A stretch of 64,000 nt of DNA from Bromus sterilis (Eukaryota; Streptophyta; Magnoliopsida; Poales; Poaceae), in assembly GCA_950022295.1 (NCBI GenBank), contig OX465595.1, forward strand, positions 279,445,770 to 279,509,769, read 5' to 3'. Shown in pieces: positions 49,131-60,302 of the stretch. Each line of letters starts with the position of its first letter. Position 1 is the first letter of the stretch. Both the position numbers and the translations under genes were made by a program. The notes below the pieces were generated by a model, which worked only from the letters and a program-made list of their open reading frames with translations, ran no database searches and had not been told where the DNA came from.

Positions 49131-49848
49131 CTCTAAACTTTGTTTGGTTATGTTGTGATAGTTGTATGACTCATTAACTTTGATTTCAGCCGTCTGCCTT
49201 TATTTATGAAGTTGAGTGAAATCATTTTCTTTAAAAAGGTATTGACACCAAAACAGTAAAATCGTTAATGGAGAAAGAACATCAGCCTCGACATGTTATC
49301 CCAGACTCACCTTTGCGAAAGCATCTTAAATCCAACAGTGGTATTTGGTATGACATCCTTTTCAAACGAGGTGGTATGACATCCCTGATTGTCTCATGTC
49401 AGAGGACACTGGCTGAATTGATTTCCCACGTGGTATACACACCTGAAGAATTGAGGAACATGCAATTGTTTCAGTTTACTAAATTAATCTTTGCCTAATT
49501 TGGTATGTTTGCTATTTTTAGGTGTGACTTGCAGGACCAAGAGCCATATTACCTGCCTCATTTTTCTCATGGAAAAAACAAACAACCCATCCACTCTCCA
49601 GTATGCATCTACACTTTTTTTTCCCTTTTGTTGATGAAAAAAGAGTGGGTAAATTGGTAGGGCAAGATCTCCATTACTTATCTGAGCATGCATTATAGTA
49701 CTATTCTTAGGCTCAAAAGCTGCATGCCAAACCACTGGAGGCAAGAGGCATTGACAAACAAAATGCAAAAGAAGCAATGCCAAGAAAGGCAGGAAACATT
49801 TACAGAGGTTGGAAGAAAACTAGAGGAAATGCTCTGACCTCCACCAAG
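49131..49848. other. Upstream region of the receptor kinase gene
   Basis: About 0.7 kb between the LINE and the kinase start. It probably contains the promoter and 5' leader. A repeated GGTATGACATCC word occurs at 49347 and 49373. A 76-codon frame at 49268-49498 has no recognisable domain. An upstream in-frame ATG lies at 49777. Confidence 0.45.
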
Positions 49849-52030
49849 ATGGTCATGGTCACCCTCATCCTAGCCTTCCGGCTCTCCACTCTTCTCCTTC
49901 GCCTCGCCGGCGGCGGGGTCTTCGTAGTCGCTGACCCCGATACCTCCCCACCAGGTACCGAGGCCGCGGCGCTCCTGCGTCTCAAGGCGTCGTTCCAGGA
50001 CCCCACCAACGCGTTGGAGGCGTGGTCGCCGTTGTCGCCGCCGGCGCCGTGCAACGCCACTAGGCCTTGGCCTGGGGTGCAGTGCGACAATGGCAGCCTC
50101 ATCGGCCTCCGATTGGTGCACCTTAACCTCTCCGGCGCATTCGACTTCACCGCGCTTGCCAACCTGCCGGGCCTGCACACGATCAACCTCAAGCGCAACG
50201 CCTTCGCTGGCCCGCTGCCGGCGAGCCTCGCCACCGTTCGCAGCCTCCGCGCGCTCTACCTGTCACACAACGCCTTCACCGGCCCTGTCCCCGGCGACGT
50301 GTTCGTCAACATGCGGTGGCTCAAGAAGCTCTACCTCGACAACAACGACCTGTCTGGCCCGCTGCCAGCTGCCGCCATCGCCGGCGCGCCTCGCCTCCTC
50401 GAGCTCCACCTCGAGCGCAACAAGATCGATGGCACCGTCCCCGAGCTCCTCCCGAAGTCTCTCCGGCTGTTCAACGTGTCGCACAACCGCCTCACGGGCG
50501 TGCTCCCGAAAGCCGTCGCCACGCGGTTCAACGAATCGGCGTTCGCCGGGAACCCAGGCCTTTGCGGGGCTCCAGGGAGCGACGCCAAGGCCTGCGCAGG
50601 CCCGGTGGTGGCCGCGCCGGCGCCGGCGCCCTCGTCGATGGCGCCGATGACGGCGGCGGACTATTTCGCCGTGGAGGAGGAGACGAGCATCGTGGTGGTG
50701 ATCGGTATCATCCTTTTGGTGATCGCGCTGGTCTCCGGCGCGATGGTCCTCATGCTGCGGCAAGACGAGCAGCGGAATAGCGCGGCGCCGGCGTACTACG
50801 ACGCCCCCGTGCCCAGCCCCAGCGGCGGCATGCCCCCCAAGCCGACGCCGACCGTCACAGCCGCGCCGCGCACCTCAGGGGTAGCAGCGGTTGAGATGGG
50901 CGGCGGAAGCAGCAGCCAGGGGTCGGCACGCGGCGGTGTGGGCGGCAAGCGGATGGACGAGTTCGTCCTGATGAGCAAGTCGAGCGGCGAGTTCGGGCTG
51001 CAGGACATGATGAAGGCTTCGGCGGAGGTACTCGGGAACGGCACGCTGGGATCCGCGTACAAGGCCGCCATGCGTAACGGCATCACCGTGGCCGTGAAGC
51101 GCATGCGCGACATGAACCGCGTCGGCCGCGACGAGTTCGAGAACCACCTCCGCGTGCTGGGAGCTCTCAGCCACCCCAACGTGCTTGCTCCCCTTGGCTA
51201 CCATTACCGTAAGGAGGAGAAGCTCATCGTCTCCCAGCTCATGCCACGCGGCAGCCTACTCTACGTCCTCCACGGTAAGAGACGTTATTTTCTCCTTCAC
51301 AAATTCACTTGGTTACCTCCGCTCCGATCGAGTAATTAGAATGGCGTCCATGGTTGCAGGGGACCAGAGTCCTAATAGGGTGGTGTTGGACTGGCCGGCA
51401 CGGCTGAAGATCGCCCTCGGCGTAGCGCGGGGCATGGCCTACCTCCATGAGAATCTCGGCATACCGGCGATGAGGTTCGTGAGCATGGACGGCGCCGACT
51501 TCGACGCGCCGCCTCCGCCGCCGCCGCACGGGAACCTCAAGTCCGGGAATATTCTCCTGGACGCCAACCTGGAGCCGCACATCGTGGACTACGGCTTCTT
51601 CCCGCTCGTCAACGCGCCGCAGGCGCCCCAGGCCATGTTCGCATTCCGATCGCCGGAGGCTGTCGCCGCGCTCCAACAGCAGCAGCAGCAGCAACAAAAA
51701 CAACAACAACACGTGCCCGTCTCGGCAAGGTCCGATGTGTACTGTTTCGGCATCGTGCTCCTCGAGCTCATCACGGGGAGATTCCCCTCGCAGTACCTCC
51801 TCAACGCGCGCGGCGGCACCGACGTGGTACACTGGGCGGCGGCGGCAGTCACCGAGGGCAACGAGCACGAGCTTGTCGACCCCGTCATCGCCGCTGTCGG
51901 AAGGGGCTCCGCCGTGCAGTTGGTGCGCATCGCCGTTGAATGCACCGACCCAGCGCCGGAAAGCCGGCCCAACATGGCAGAGGTGGCGAGGATGGTGGAA
52001 GAGGTTGCCAGCGCCTCCGGCGTGTCGTGA
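49849..52030 (+). CDS. Pollen-receptor-like LRR receptor kinase (LRR-III, atypical kinase)
   Basis: Two exons, 49849-51274 and 51360-52030. An 85-bp GT-AG intron (phase 1) lies in the kinase domain, and the product is 698 aa. The start at 49849 gives a signal peptide directly (MVMVTLILAFRLSTLLL...) in a good AAGATGG context. The in-frame ATG at 49777 would add 24 basic residues. The order is signal peptide to about residue 29, LRR N-terminal cap (AAALLRLKASFQDPTNALEAW), about five LRRs, Pro/Ala-rich stalk, membrane span at about 279-303 (IVVVIGIILLVIALVSGAM) and kinase domain from about 394 (GNGTLGSAYKA). Lys417 is kept, but the catalytic loop reads HGN (532-534) and the Mg loop DYG (552-554), as in LRR-III pseudokinase-like receptors. 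Insertions are a Pro run before HGN and a Gln run at 581-592. Family members act at the pollen-tube membrane with ROP-GEFs. The role here is inferred from homology. Confidence 0.9.
51674..51709 (+). repeat. Poly-glutamine (CAG/CAA) tract in the kinase domain
   Basis: Twelve codons: eight Gln, one Lys, three Gln, in frame. They lie after the FRSPEA segment and before SDVYCFGIVLLELI, a surface loop between the activation segment and helix F. A trinucleotide repeat of this kind is likely to vary in length between lines. Confidence 0.9.
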
Positions 52031-52676
52031 CCACTGCTCGCTCGCCGGTGCGTGGGACGGGAGGAGAATAGATGCGAGTCTGCACGTGCATGCATGCGTA
52101 CTTCGAACGGGATCAAATCCTGGCCTTTGATCCGATCAGGAGGGCGACGTGCAAAGGCGAGGGCTATGGTTCGTTGGTTGGTCTGCGTGTGAATTGAAGG
52201 TCTGGATTTATAAATTAAAAACAGATGAAAATCAGGACCATAGGTGATCATGCCACTCCACATCTCTAGTAACTTTAGGTAACAATTTCTTCTAGCTGGA
52301 GGATGCATGGAATCAACCGCCATACTTGTGTGAATTTTCTAGAATATGTTTGACCTTGTATACTTGTCAAAATAGGATTATGTATTTGTTGAAAATACAT
52401 AATTTGGATTTTAGTTACGGCACTTACATGGAAACTTTGCATCTAAGATTCTCTATATCTAGGTACGTCAAAATTTATTTATTTTATTTTTCTGGATGCC
52501 ACGTGCTATTATACTGGAGGATTTGACGGGGTACACACGTTGAATCTGTTTGTCGGATTGGTTTACCGGTTTAGTTGGCTGCACGTTGAGTCGGTTTTTT
52601 TTACAGTCGGTTCTTCCCTTTCCTTCTCTCCAAATGCAATCGCTCACTTCTATGGTGCGCTCTAGAAACATGTTGA
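52031..52676. other. 3' flank of the kinase gene
   Basis: AT-rich, no coding signal. It should contain the 3' UTR and polyadenylation site. The last 200 bp (about 52480-52676) lie past the recognisable end of Y and match nothing I know. Confidence 0.5.
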
Positions 52677-55075
52677 TTACTGTGAATTCTTTAGATCGTC
52701 GACTGATGCGCCGGGTTTCTGCAACGTCTTGTGGTAAGGTACCTTCAATTAAGAATCGAAGGTACGGTTTTTTCCAAGCTGGATCTTCGGGTGCGGCTGG
52801 TTCTGCATCTTCGATTGCTTCGTTGTCTGTTGCATCTGTTGGGTTTGCAGCTGCCACTTGTGATGGTTCGTTTGTGTCATCGTCCTCTGCGACTGCCTCC
52901 GGCGCGAGTGCTTTGGTTTTGATTGACCTCTGGCTGATGCTTTCGAGGAAGACGCCTGGAGGGATTGGTCCTCGGGTTGATCTAATGTTTGCGAGCTCGT
53001 CTGCTTCTGTGTTATTTGCTCTGGTGACGTAATTTAGCTCGCAGCCGTCGAATCCTCCTTCCAAGGTGTTGTAGAGTTTCTGGTATGCTAACATGTTTTC
53101 TGCGATTGCTTCGCAATCCCTCATTGTTTGTTGGACGACGAGGTTGGAGTCGCCGTAGATTACGAGGCGGGTGGCGCTGTACGCTTTTGCCATGTGCATG
53201 CCATGGATTAGTGCCCCGTATTCTTCTTCGTTGTTTGATGCCTTGCTGAAGTTGATCTGGAGCACGTATCTGAGTTTGTCCCCTTTGGGTGAGATTAGTA
53301 TGACGCCTGCTCCAGCTCCTTGTTGTCTTTTTGACCTGTCGAAGAACATTGTCCATGAGTTGGACAGGTCTGGGGGGCCAGGTGTTTGCACTTCCGTCCA
53401 CTCGACCAACAAGTCTGGGAGTACTTTGGCTTTTATTGTCGTTGGGTGTTTGAACTGCAGGTCGCGAGGACTGATCTCAATGTTCCATTCGGCGACTCGG
53501 CCAGTTGCTCCTGGGTTGTTGAGAATGTCCGCGAGTGTTGCGCTGCTAACGATTGTGATGAGGTGCTCGTCGAAGTAATGTGTTACTTTCCTTGAAGTCA
53601 CTACGATGGCGTATACGAGTTCCTGGTAGTGCAGGTAGCGTTGCTGAGACTTTGTGAGGAGCATGCTTAGGTAGTAGATTGGCCTTTGTATGCTCTGGAC
53701 TTTGCCTTCTTCCGCGCGCTCGACGACGAGCGCCGTGCTGACTACGCTGTTGCGTGCTGCTATGTAGAGGTAAAGGGGTTCTCGTTCCTTGGGCACCGCC
53801 AAGATTGGTGGTGTCGAGAGGGTCTTTTTTAGGTCTGTGAATGCGTTGCGGGCTTCCTCGGTCCACTCGAATTTTTCTCCTTTTCTGAGCAACTGGTAGA
53901 ATGGTTGGGCCCTTTCTCCCAGCCGCTGATGAAGCGGCTCAGTGCTGCGAGTCTTCCTGTGAGTTGTTGTACGCCTTTGATGTTTACTGGATCTTGCATC
54001 TTGGCGATTGCTTGGACTTTTTCGGGGTTTTCTTCGACTCCCCGGGCAGAGATCATGTATCCGAGCAGTTTTCCGGCTGGGACGCCGAAGACGCACTTTT
54101 ATGGGTTGAGCTTGATTCTGTATTTTTTGAGTGTTGCGAAGGTTTCACGGAGGTCGTCGATTAGCGTGCTTGCACTGTAACTTTTGATGACGATTTCGTC
54201 GACGTAGACTTGGACGTTTCTGCCGATTTGGTCTCTCAAACATGCTTGCATCATCCGTTGGTACGTGGCTCCGGCGTTTTTCAATCCAAAGGGCATTGTT
54301 CTGTAGCAAAATACGCCATAGGGGGTGATGAACGAGGTGTGTTCATCATCTTCTTCCTTCATTCTGATTTGGTTGTATCCTGAGTAGGCGTCGAGGAAGG
54401 ATAGGAGATCGCATCCTGCGGTAGAGTCGATTATCTGGTCTATCCTTGGCAGAGGGAAGTGGTCCTTCGGGCAGTGTTTGTTGACGGGCCCGTAGTCGAC
54501 GCACATCCGTAGTACATCGGTGTCCTTTTTAGGTACTAAGACTGGGTTTGCGATCCATGTGGCCTTCTTCGTCTCCCGGATGAATTGTGCGTCGAGTAGT
54601 CGGTTGATCTCTTCTCCAATGGCTCTACGCTTGGGTTCTGAGAATCGGCGCAATGCCTGCTTTACTGGTTTGGTGTTTGGATGTATGTGCAGCGCGTGTT
54701 CTGCAAACTCTCGCGGTATTCCGGGCATGTCGGTCGGGCACCAGGCGAAAATTTTCCACTCTTCGCGGAGAAAGGCCAAGAGGGCAACTGCTTGATCTTC
54801 CGGAAGGTGGGCGTAGATTCAGACCGTCTTGTCCGGGTCCGTTGGGTGAACTTTATGGGTGACTGTGTCGCTGTCGACGCTAAAGTCGCGATTGAATTCT
54901 TTTGACTCGCTTCTGCTTGCCAATGGAAAAATGCTCCTGTCTGTTACCATGGCTATCTCTTCGAGCTGTTGCTAGGCTCCAAACATGTCAGAAACTTCGT
55001 GAAAATCACGGTCACACTTGTCTGATTTGATGAATCTCCCATTGACCGTGATGACTCCTGAGGGTCCTGGCATCT
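52677..55075 (-). pseudogene. Y pol: protease end, RT, RNase H and archaeal-type RNase H (broken)
   Basis: It starts at X with the protease tail (MPGPSGVITVNGRF). The RT (54779-54099) contains NPHxKPVKQ-type KPVKQALRRFSEPKRRAIGEE, VLVPKKD and the active-site box YVDE, where YVDD is expected (plus coordinates about 54194-54205). Frameshifts follow near 54097 and near 53830. RNase H is at about 53830-53430. A second RNase H-like domain follows (MFFDRSKRQQGAGAGVIL, NNEEEYGALIHGM, VIYGDSNLVVQQ), the extra archaeal-type domain typical of Tat elements. Homology ends at RRSKEFTVIN near 52677, and integrase is gone. Confidence 0.85.
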
Positions 55076-58000
55076 TGTAAGGCCCGATATGCGGTACTAT
55101 TCCAGATCTAGGTGTTTCCACCCAGATCCGGGGACGAAGCACATATCGGTCCCACCGCGACATATGACAAAGCCATATGCCCCGGATTTCCAACATGATA
55201 TCACAACATTACAGATACAAGGATACAATATCTCATACAATCGGCATACAACTGCCTCAAATACAATACAACAGCGGAAGATACATGTCTGAGTACAGAC
55301 TACAAGCAAATGCCTAGTGGCAAAGAGAAAAACATCGATTCCCATAACCACACGGGTTCAGGCCCTCCGCCGGGATCCGCCTAACTAGTCGTCGTCGAGT
55401 CTCCACGTGAAACGTCGATCACCATACCTGTTGTCGATCAAGAACCCTGAAAAGAGTTTGAGGGTAGTATCATGAGTACAGAGGTACTCAGCATCCAACT
55501 GTAGTGGTCATCTGACCCAGCAAGGACTTCATCACTCGTCATTCTAGGACAACTAGTAGTTTACGGTAAGGAAGGGGTAAGTGGTGAGGTTGCTGCCGCA
55601 CTAGCATTTATCAAGTGGCTAACGATCTATGGAGTAAGATAAGAAGCCAAGCATTCGATGAGGAATCGCCTCCAACAAGTCTTGCTATCAACTACTACGC
55701 AAACATAACACCTATCCTATCCTTGTCCTCCTCTTCGCATCCCGACGAAAAAGAAGCAGTCAAGGCACACACACATGTTGATCAAGTTATATTAAGATTA
55801 TCTCAGTTTTTGTTCTCTATGAACAAGGAGTAGGTCTCAAGTCGTCCATAACCGTGGACACGGCTTCTTGAAAAGATTTAACCCTGCAGGGGTGTACCAA
55901 CTGCCCATTACGAGGCTCCGCACGCACGTCCATCTCTCTCAGTTGCTACCCATCATAGGCAACCATTTTATGATTTAGTTCCAAGAGATCCGAAACGACA
56001 GGTCCCTCTAGCTAACAACGAACAAATCCGGGTGGCCCCCGGTGAGTCGACATCCATCTCAGGAGCCGGCCGCGCTCTCGATCTGGTCTCAACCGTCTGT
56101 CGCAGGTTTGGATAGCCGGTAATCACACATGGGACACCGGGTCCTCAGCCGGACAAGGTGGGCCAGCAAGAGAACTAAGTCCTCACTAGTCCAGGTTGGT
56201 TTGTAAACAACTGGCGGCCGACCAGCACACACACGGTTTCAAATGGTAAATCAGCTTGGGCCACCACTGGAAATGTTTGAAGCTAGGTAGGTAAGAAGAG
56301 GGGACCCCATAAAATCCCACACGCGGTTAGGCACGCTCAATCTTAAAACCAATACCCGGAACTCGGGTCCTAGGTGACTCGAATGGAACAAAGCGTCGGG
56401 GCGGGATAGCCTAGACCTTCCATCCTTCGTCGAGTATAGTCAACATTTATAATAATCAATATCATCAACAACAATATAATAATGTGATATCCCAAACCAA
56501 GGAGTAACAGGGTAACATCGTAGCATCCTAAGCATGCATACTAAGAAGGGGCTGAGCAACGAGCAATAGTAACATAGCAGTACAAGGTTTGCTGGGAGGG
56601 GACATGGCTGTATCGGTTTGAAAGAGGCTGTAAACATGTGGTAGGATCAAACATCGAACCTATCCTAGACTAGCATGCAAACCGCTGGTTGAAATAGAAT
56701 GGATCATAAGTAATGCATAGTCCTTGCCTGTTGATAAGTCGGGTTCCGAAGGTGTAGTTGATCGCAAGCTCGCATCGTCTCCGAGAGGTACCCGCGGAAG
56801 CACACAAGAAGTAAACACTGGAAAGCAATCAACGAGCAAGCATCTATTACTACGAAGCAAACACGAGCAAGCAACAACAAAAAGGCAACACGAGACATCG
56901 CACCTACCGTCGAGAGCGGTTACTAACAGGTTAAGTGGAGTACTCGTCACACACGATGATACTGCACATTTACGGTGGTTCAAGTTGTTTAGCTACAGGT
57001 GATCAACAAGGGTTGTTAACATGGCATCTCACTCAAGCATGGCATAGCACACAAACATGGCAAGAGGTGAAGCATAAATAAACTACCTAAGCTAGTCACT
57101 TTAAGTGGGGTGAAATCCTAGACATGGCAACTAATACAGACCCCACGATATTTATTGCATTTTGTACTATTTTGCCCTAAACAATATTTTATTTTTTTTA
57201 TTAGCAAGAAAGAGCAGCATAAACACAATCTACATGCAATTCTAGTCAAGTTACATATAAGAAACAATTTAATTAGAGCAACGGTTAAAAAGTTATTACA
57301 GTTACAGTTTACAGTGGCAAGCAGTTGTAATTAGCAGTCAAACAGCAAGTAAACAAAGTCAAACATGGCAACAAACAATATTTTAATAATCTACGCGCAA
57401 AACGGAGCAACTATCATGTAGAAAGAGTCTCCATCGGAGCTACCGGTGTAAAGTTATGCGCAAAACAATTAAAACAATACAATCTGCCTAAATAATAAAA
57501 AACTAGCAACAAAAAACTAAATGGGTCGAAAGCTACTGGCCCAACAGATAAAAAAAACAAAACAACAAAAAAAAATAAAAAAAAGAGGGGCTGGGGCGCT
57601 CACCCCATGGGCCACGGCCCAAGGAGGCAGCTGGACTGGCTCGGGCAGATGGGCCGCCTGGGGCTGGCCGGCCCACACGAGGCGAGCGGTTGGAGGCAGC
57701 CGGCTCGGCTCGCTCCCGATCGGGACCTCCCGGCCATGGCGGCGCCGGCCACCAGTGGCAGCACGGCGAGGCGCGGCGAGGTCTCTGGAGGCCGCGGCTG
57801 CCGGGATCTGGCGGAGGGGAGGTCGGCTGGAGCTTCGGGCGGCGCGGGCTTCAAGGGGCAAGGCGAGGCGGCGCCGGGATCCGGCCGAGGCGAGCTCCAT
57901 GCTCGTGGCGGCCATGGCGGTTGGGTGGCTCCAACGCAGAGAGAGAAAAGAGAGGTTAGAGGGAGATGGGGAGAGAAGGAGAGGAGAGGGAGGAGGAGAA

Positions 58001-58685
58001 GACCTGCGGGGTGGACGGCGGCTCGCCAGCCGGAGCAAGGTGGCGGCGGCGTGGTGGCTCGGGAGGAGCTCCACGGGCGGACGTGGCACAATCCCAGGCC
58101 GCCGGATCTGACGATCTGACGGCCCAAAACTCATTGGGCATAAAATTGGACGAAATTGGGGGTGTTTTCAGATCTGGGGCTGGCTAGGGAAACCCTAAGT
58201 GGTGGGGTGGTCTATTTGTAGCCCAGGTGGCTGGCAGTTTGCAAAAACATCTTCGGTTTTTCTCTCGCACGCGCGGTGCTCACGTTTCTGACCGCCGGGG
58301 GTCCGCAGTACCTCCGATTCGGGTAAAACTTCGAACTGCGCGATCAGTGCGTCGAGCCGGAGGCGTTCACCTCGTGCTGGAACCGTTTCGAAAACACTTT
58401 CCGGCGCGCTATAAAAATATCCCGTTTAATTATTAAACGGGGTTTTGTTTTGTTGGTTGCGGCTGGTCTCGTGCGGTTTTCGCGACGGTGATCGGGTGAA
58501 ACCCGGTGTCGCAAAGGTCGAGTGTCAGGGTGGCAAGGGTCGGTCTCCGTCCGATACGAGATAAGAGGGGGAAAATAATCACCGATCGATAAATCGGGGA
58601 TGCAAACACCGCAAACAAATCAGACAATCAAACAATTCACACCGAAAACAAAATTTTAATTTTTTGTGAAAACTGGGCTGTTACA
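55076..58685 (-). repeat. 3' LTR of element X
   Basis: On + it reads TGTAAGGCCC...GTTACA (3,610 bp). The outer kilobase is nearly the same as in E, while the middle differs by indels (extra sequence near 56040-56580). It includes a GC-rich block at about 57590-58120 with long chance frames on both strands. The base block CATCT (55071-55075) next to it would be one target repeat, but the other side is lost. Confidence 0.85.
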
Positions 58686-59284
58686 ATACAACACCACCAA
58701 CAAGGGATCTCGTCCCGAGATCCAGGACGATCCGGGGGAGAGGGAGGAGAGAAAAGAGAGTCGACGATCTTCAACACCACCAACAAGGGACTCTGCTCCA
58801 TGTCGACGTCGACCTTCGGTTGAGAAACTTTCCGCAGAGAGATGGCGACGTCGAAAAACGAAACCATCGGTGTCACGAGGAAGAGTGATCGCGAAAACCA
58901 GATCAAGGGATAGTGATTTTCGACGCAAGTCGTAAAAACACCGGGCAAAAGGAGGGATGGCAATGGATGACCCAGATGATAACCGAAATCGGAGAAGCTA
59001 AAGGTACTACAGGAATTCCTACCTGAGCTCGGAATCGAGACAATACTTCCCAAGCAAAGCATTGTAACGGTTCCGAAACTCCACACACTCGAGATCCTAG
59101 AGTTTGAAGGGGGATAAGTCGAGAGTAAAACACTTACGGCACTTGTCCTGACCAGAGCAAAGATAAGGAGTAAAAAGATTCCTACTCTCCGATAACTAAC
59201 TTAGTAACTAAAAAATAATTTTTGTCTAGACTTGACTTCGGCCAGAGAAGGGATGCTCCGGTCGGTAAAGCTCTGATACCAAGT
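58686..59284 (-). other. Internal region of element X
   Basis: About 600 bp. A 149-codon frame (59086-58637) starts MWSFGTVTMLCLG and has no known domain. A near-direct repeat of AACACCACCAACAAGGGA occurs at 58683 and 58770. The part next to the 3' LTR (GGGACGAGATCCC) resembles the end of chromovirus pol. The likely origin is deletion of gag-pol. Confidence 0.6.
59270..59281 (-). other. Primer binding site of element X
   Basis: On the minus strand TGGTATCAGAGC, a perfect match to the initiator-tRNA-Met type site, next to the LTR end. It proves the minus orientation of X. Confidence 0.88.
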
Positions 59285-59545
59285 TGTAAGGCCCGATATG
59301 CGATACTGTTCCAGATCTAGGTGTTTCCCCCCAGATCCGGGGACGAAGCACATATCGGTCCCACCGCGACATATGACAAAGCCATATGCCCCGGATTTCC
59401 AACATGATATCACAACATTACAGATACAAGGATACAATATCTCATACAATCGGCATACAACTGCCTCAAATACAATACAACAACGGAAGATACATGTCAG
59501 AGTACAGACTACAAGCAAATGCCTAGTGGAAAAGAGAAAAACATC
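59285..59545 (-). repeat. 5' LTR of X, only the last 261 bp
   Basis: It matches 55076-55336 and stops abruptly at 59545 after AAACATC. About 3.3 kb of the LTR and the outer target repeat are missing, together with most of the Y gag, which implies one deletion across the X/Y border. Confidence 0.85.
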
Positions 59546-59853
59546 ACGGAATTTCTGCGCAGAATTCTAGTACTTGTTCCGGCGTCCTGGTTGGCTTTGC
59601 GGTCGTAGCTTGTGCTCGCCTTCTGGATAGTCAAGTTCTTCTCCGTCGGTGATGAATTTGGTAGTCGCTTAAGTATTGGACTTGGTCCAGCTGTGGGCCA
59701 AGCGATCTTGGTGGAGCGATGGAGAGATTTGCGATGAACTTGAATTCCTCGGGTGGGTTGAATATTGTTCTAGTCCTTGAGTTGTGACTTGCTGGAGATG
59801 GGACCGCTGAGATCTTGATTCTAACCTGTGTAGTTCCCACAGACGGCGCCAAT
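59546..59853 (-). other. Leader and gag start remnant of Y
   Basis: It follows the 5' LTR on the minus strand and begins ATTGGCGCCGTCTGTGGGAA, the primer-site block of this group. A short frame (TTKFITDGEELDYPEG) suggests the first part of gag. No complete gene. Confidence 0.6.
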
Positions 59854-60302
59854 TGACGAGGATCAGCCTCGGAAAATCCCATGGTCAGGGACCCTGGGTT
59901 AGATCGTAGAGAAGGAACAGGTTGGCGATACTCGTCGGCTAACAGGAGAAGCACTTCCTCCTCGATTGTATTATGAGAGAGGGCGATTACAGTGAAAGGT
60001 TAGGCGAGTTCGCACAAGACCAAGGGTGATGATTGTAGATTGGATGTATTTGAGGCGTCCCCCCTGCCAGCCTTTATACACTAGGATGGGTCTCGGGGAG
60101 TCCGTCTCAGGTTACAGGGACGATTGCCTAATTCTAGCCTTGCCTTGAACGCCAAGTCTTGACTTCCATATTGGTCGCGGACTCCTACGTCGGTGCCTAG
60201 AGTGGGCCAGTCCTAGGCCTGTCGAAACCTCCAGTGGGCCTTTTGTCTTCGTATGCACCAGGTATCCTCACACGCAGGAGTCGTGGGGTCACCCCCTCGT
60301 CA
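59854..60302 (-). repeat. 5' LTR of Y
   Basis: 449 bp, on + TGACGAGGATC...CCCCTCGTCA. It shares its ends, length and TATA-like sequence with the LTRs of B, in opposite orientation. It directly abuts LINE sequence at 60303, so Y inserted into that LINE. Confidence 0.88.

Larger units (their letters stand above)
55076..59545 (-). mobile_element. Element X: long-LTR element with only 0.6 kb inside
   Basis: On the minus strand, a truncated 5' LTR end (59545-59285), primer binding site, about 600 bp of internal sequence, and a full 3' LTR (58685-55076). There is no polyprotein. This is the architecture of a LARD-like or internally deleted gypsy element. Same LTR family as solo LTR E. Confidence 0.82.
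52677..60302 (-). mobile_element. Element Y: Tat-type gypsy element, truncated at its 3' end
   Basis: Reading on the minus strand, there is a 5' LTR (60302-59854), a leader (59853-59546), element X inserted with loss of gag, then the protease end, RT and two RNase H domains. Homology stops near 52677. Integrase and the 3' LTR are missing. The LTR is the same family and length (449 bp) as in B, so Y is an autonomous-type relative of B. Confidence 0.82.

Noticed and set aside
49268..49498. 76-codon frame upstream of the kinase
   Set aside because: No domain, no clear start context and no continuation. It is kept only as part of the upstream region.
49777..49848. Upstream ATG as the start of the receptor kinase
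   Set aside because: It would place 24 mostly basic and polar residues ahead of the signal peptide. The ATG at 49849 gives a normal secretory N-terminus.
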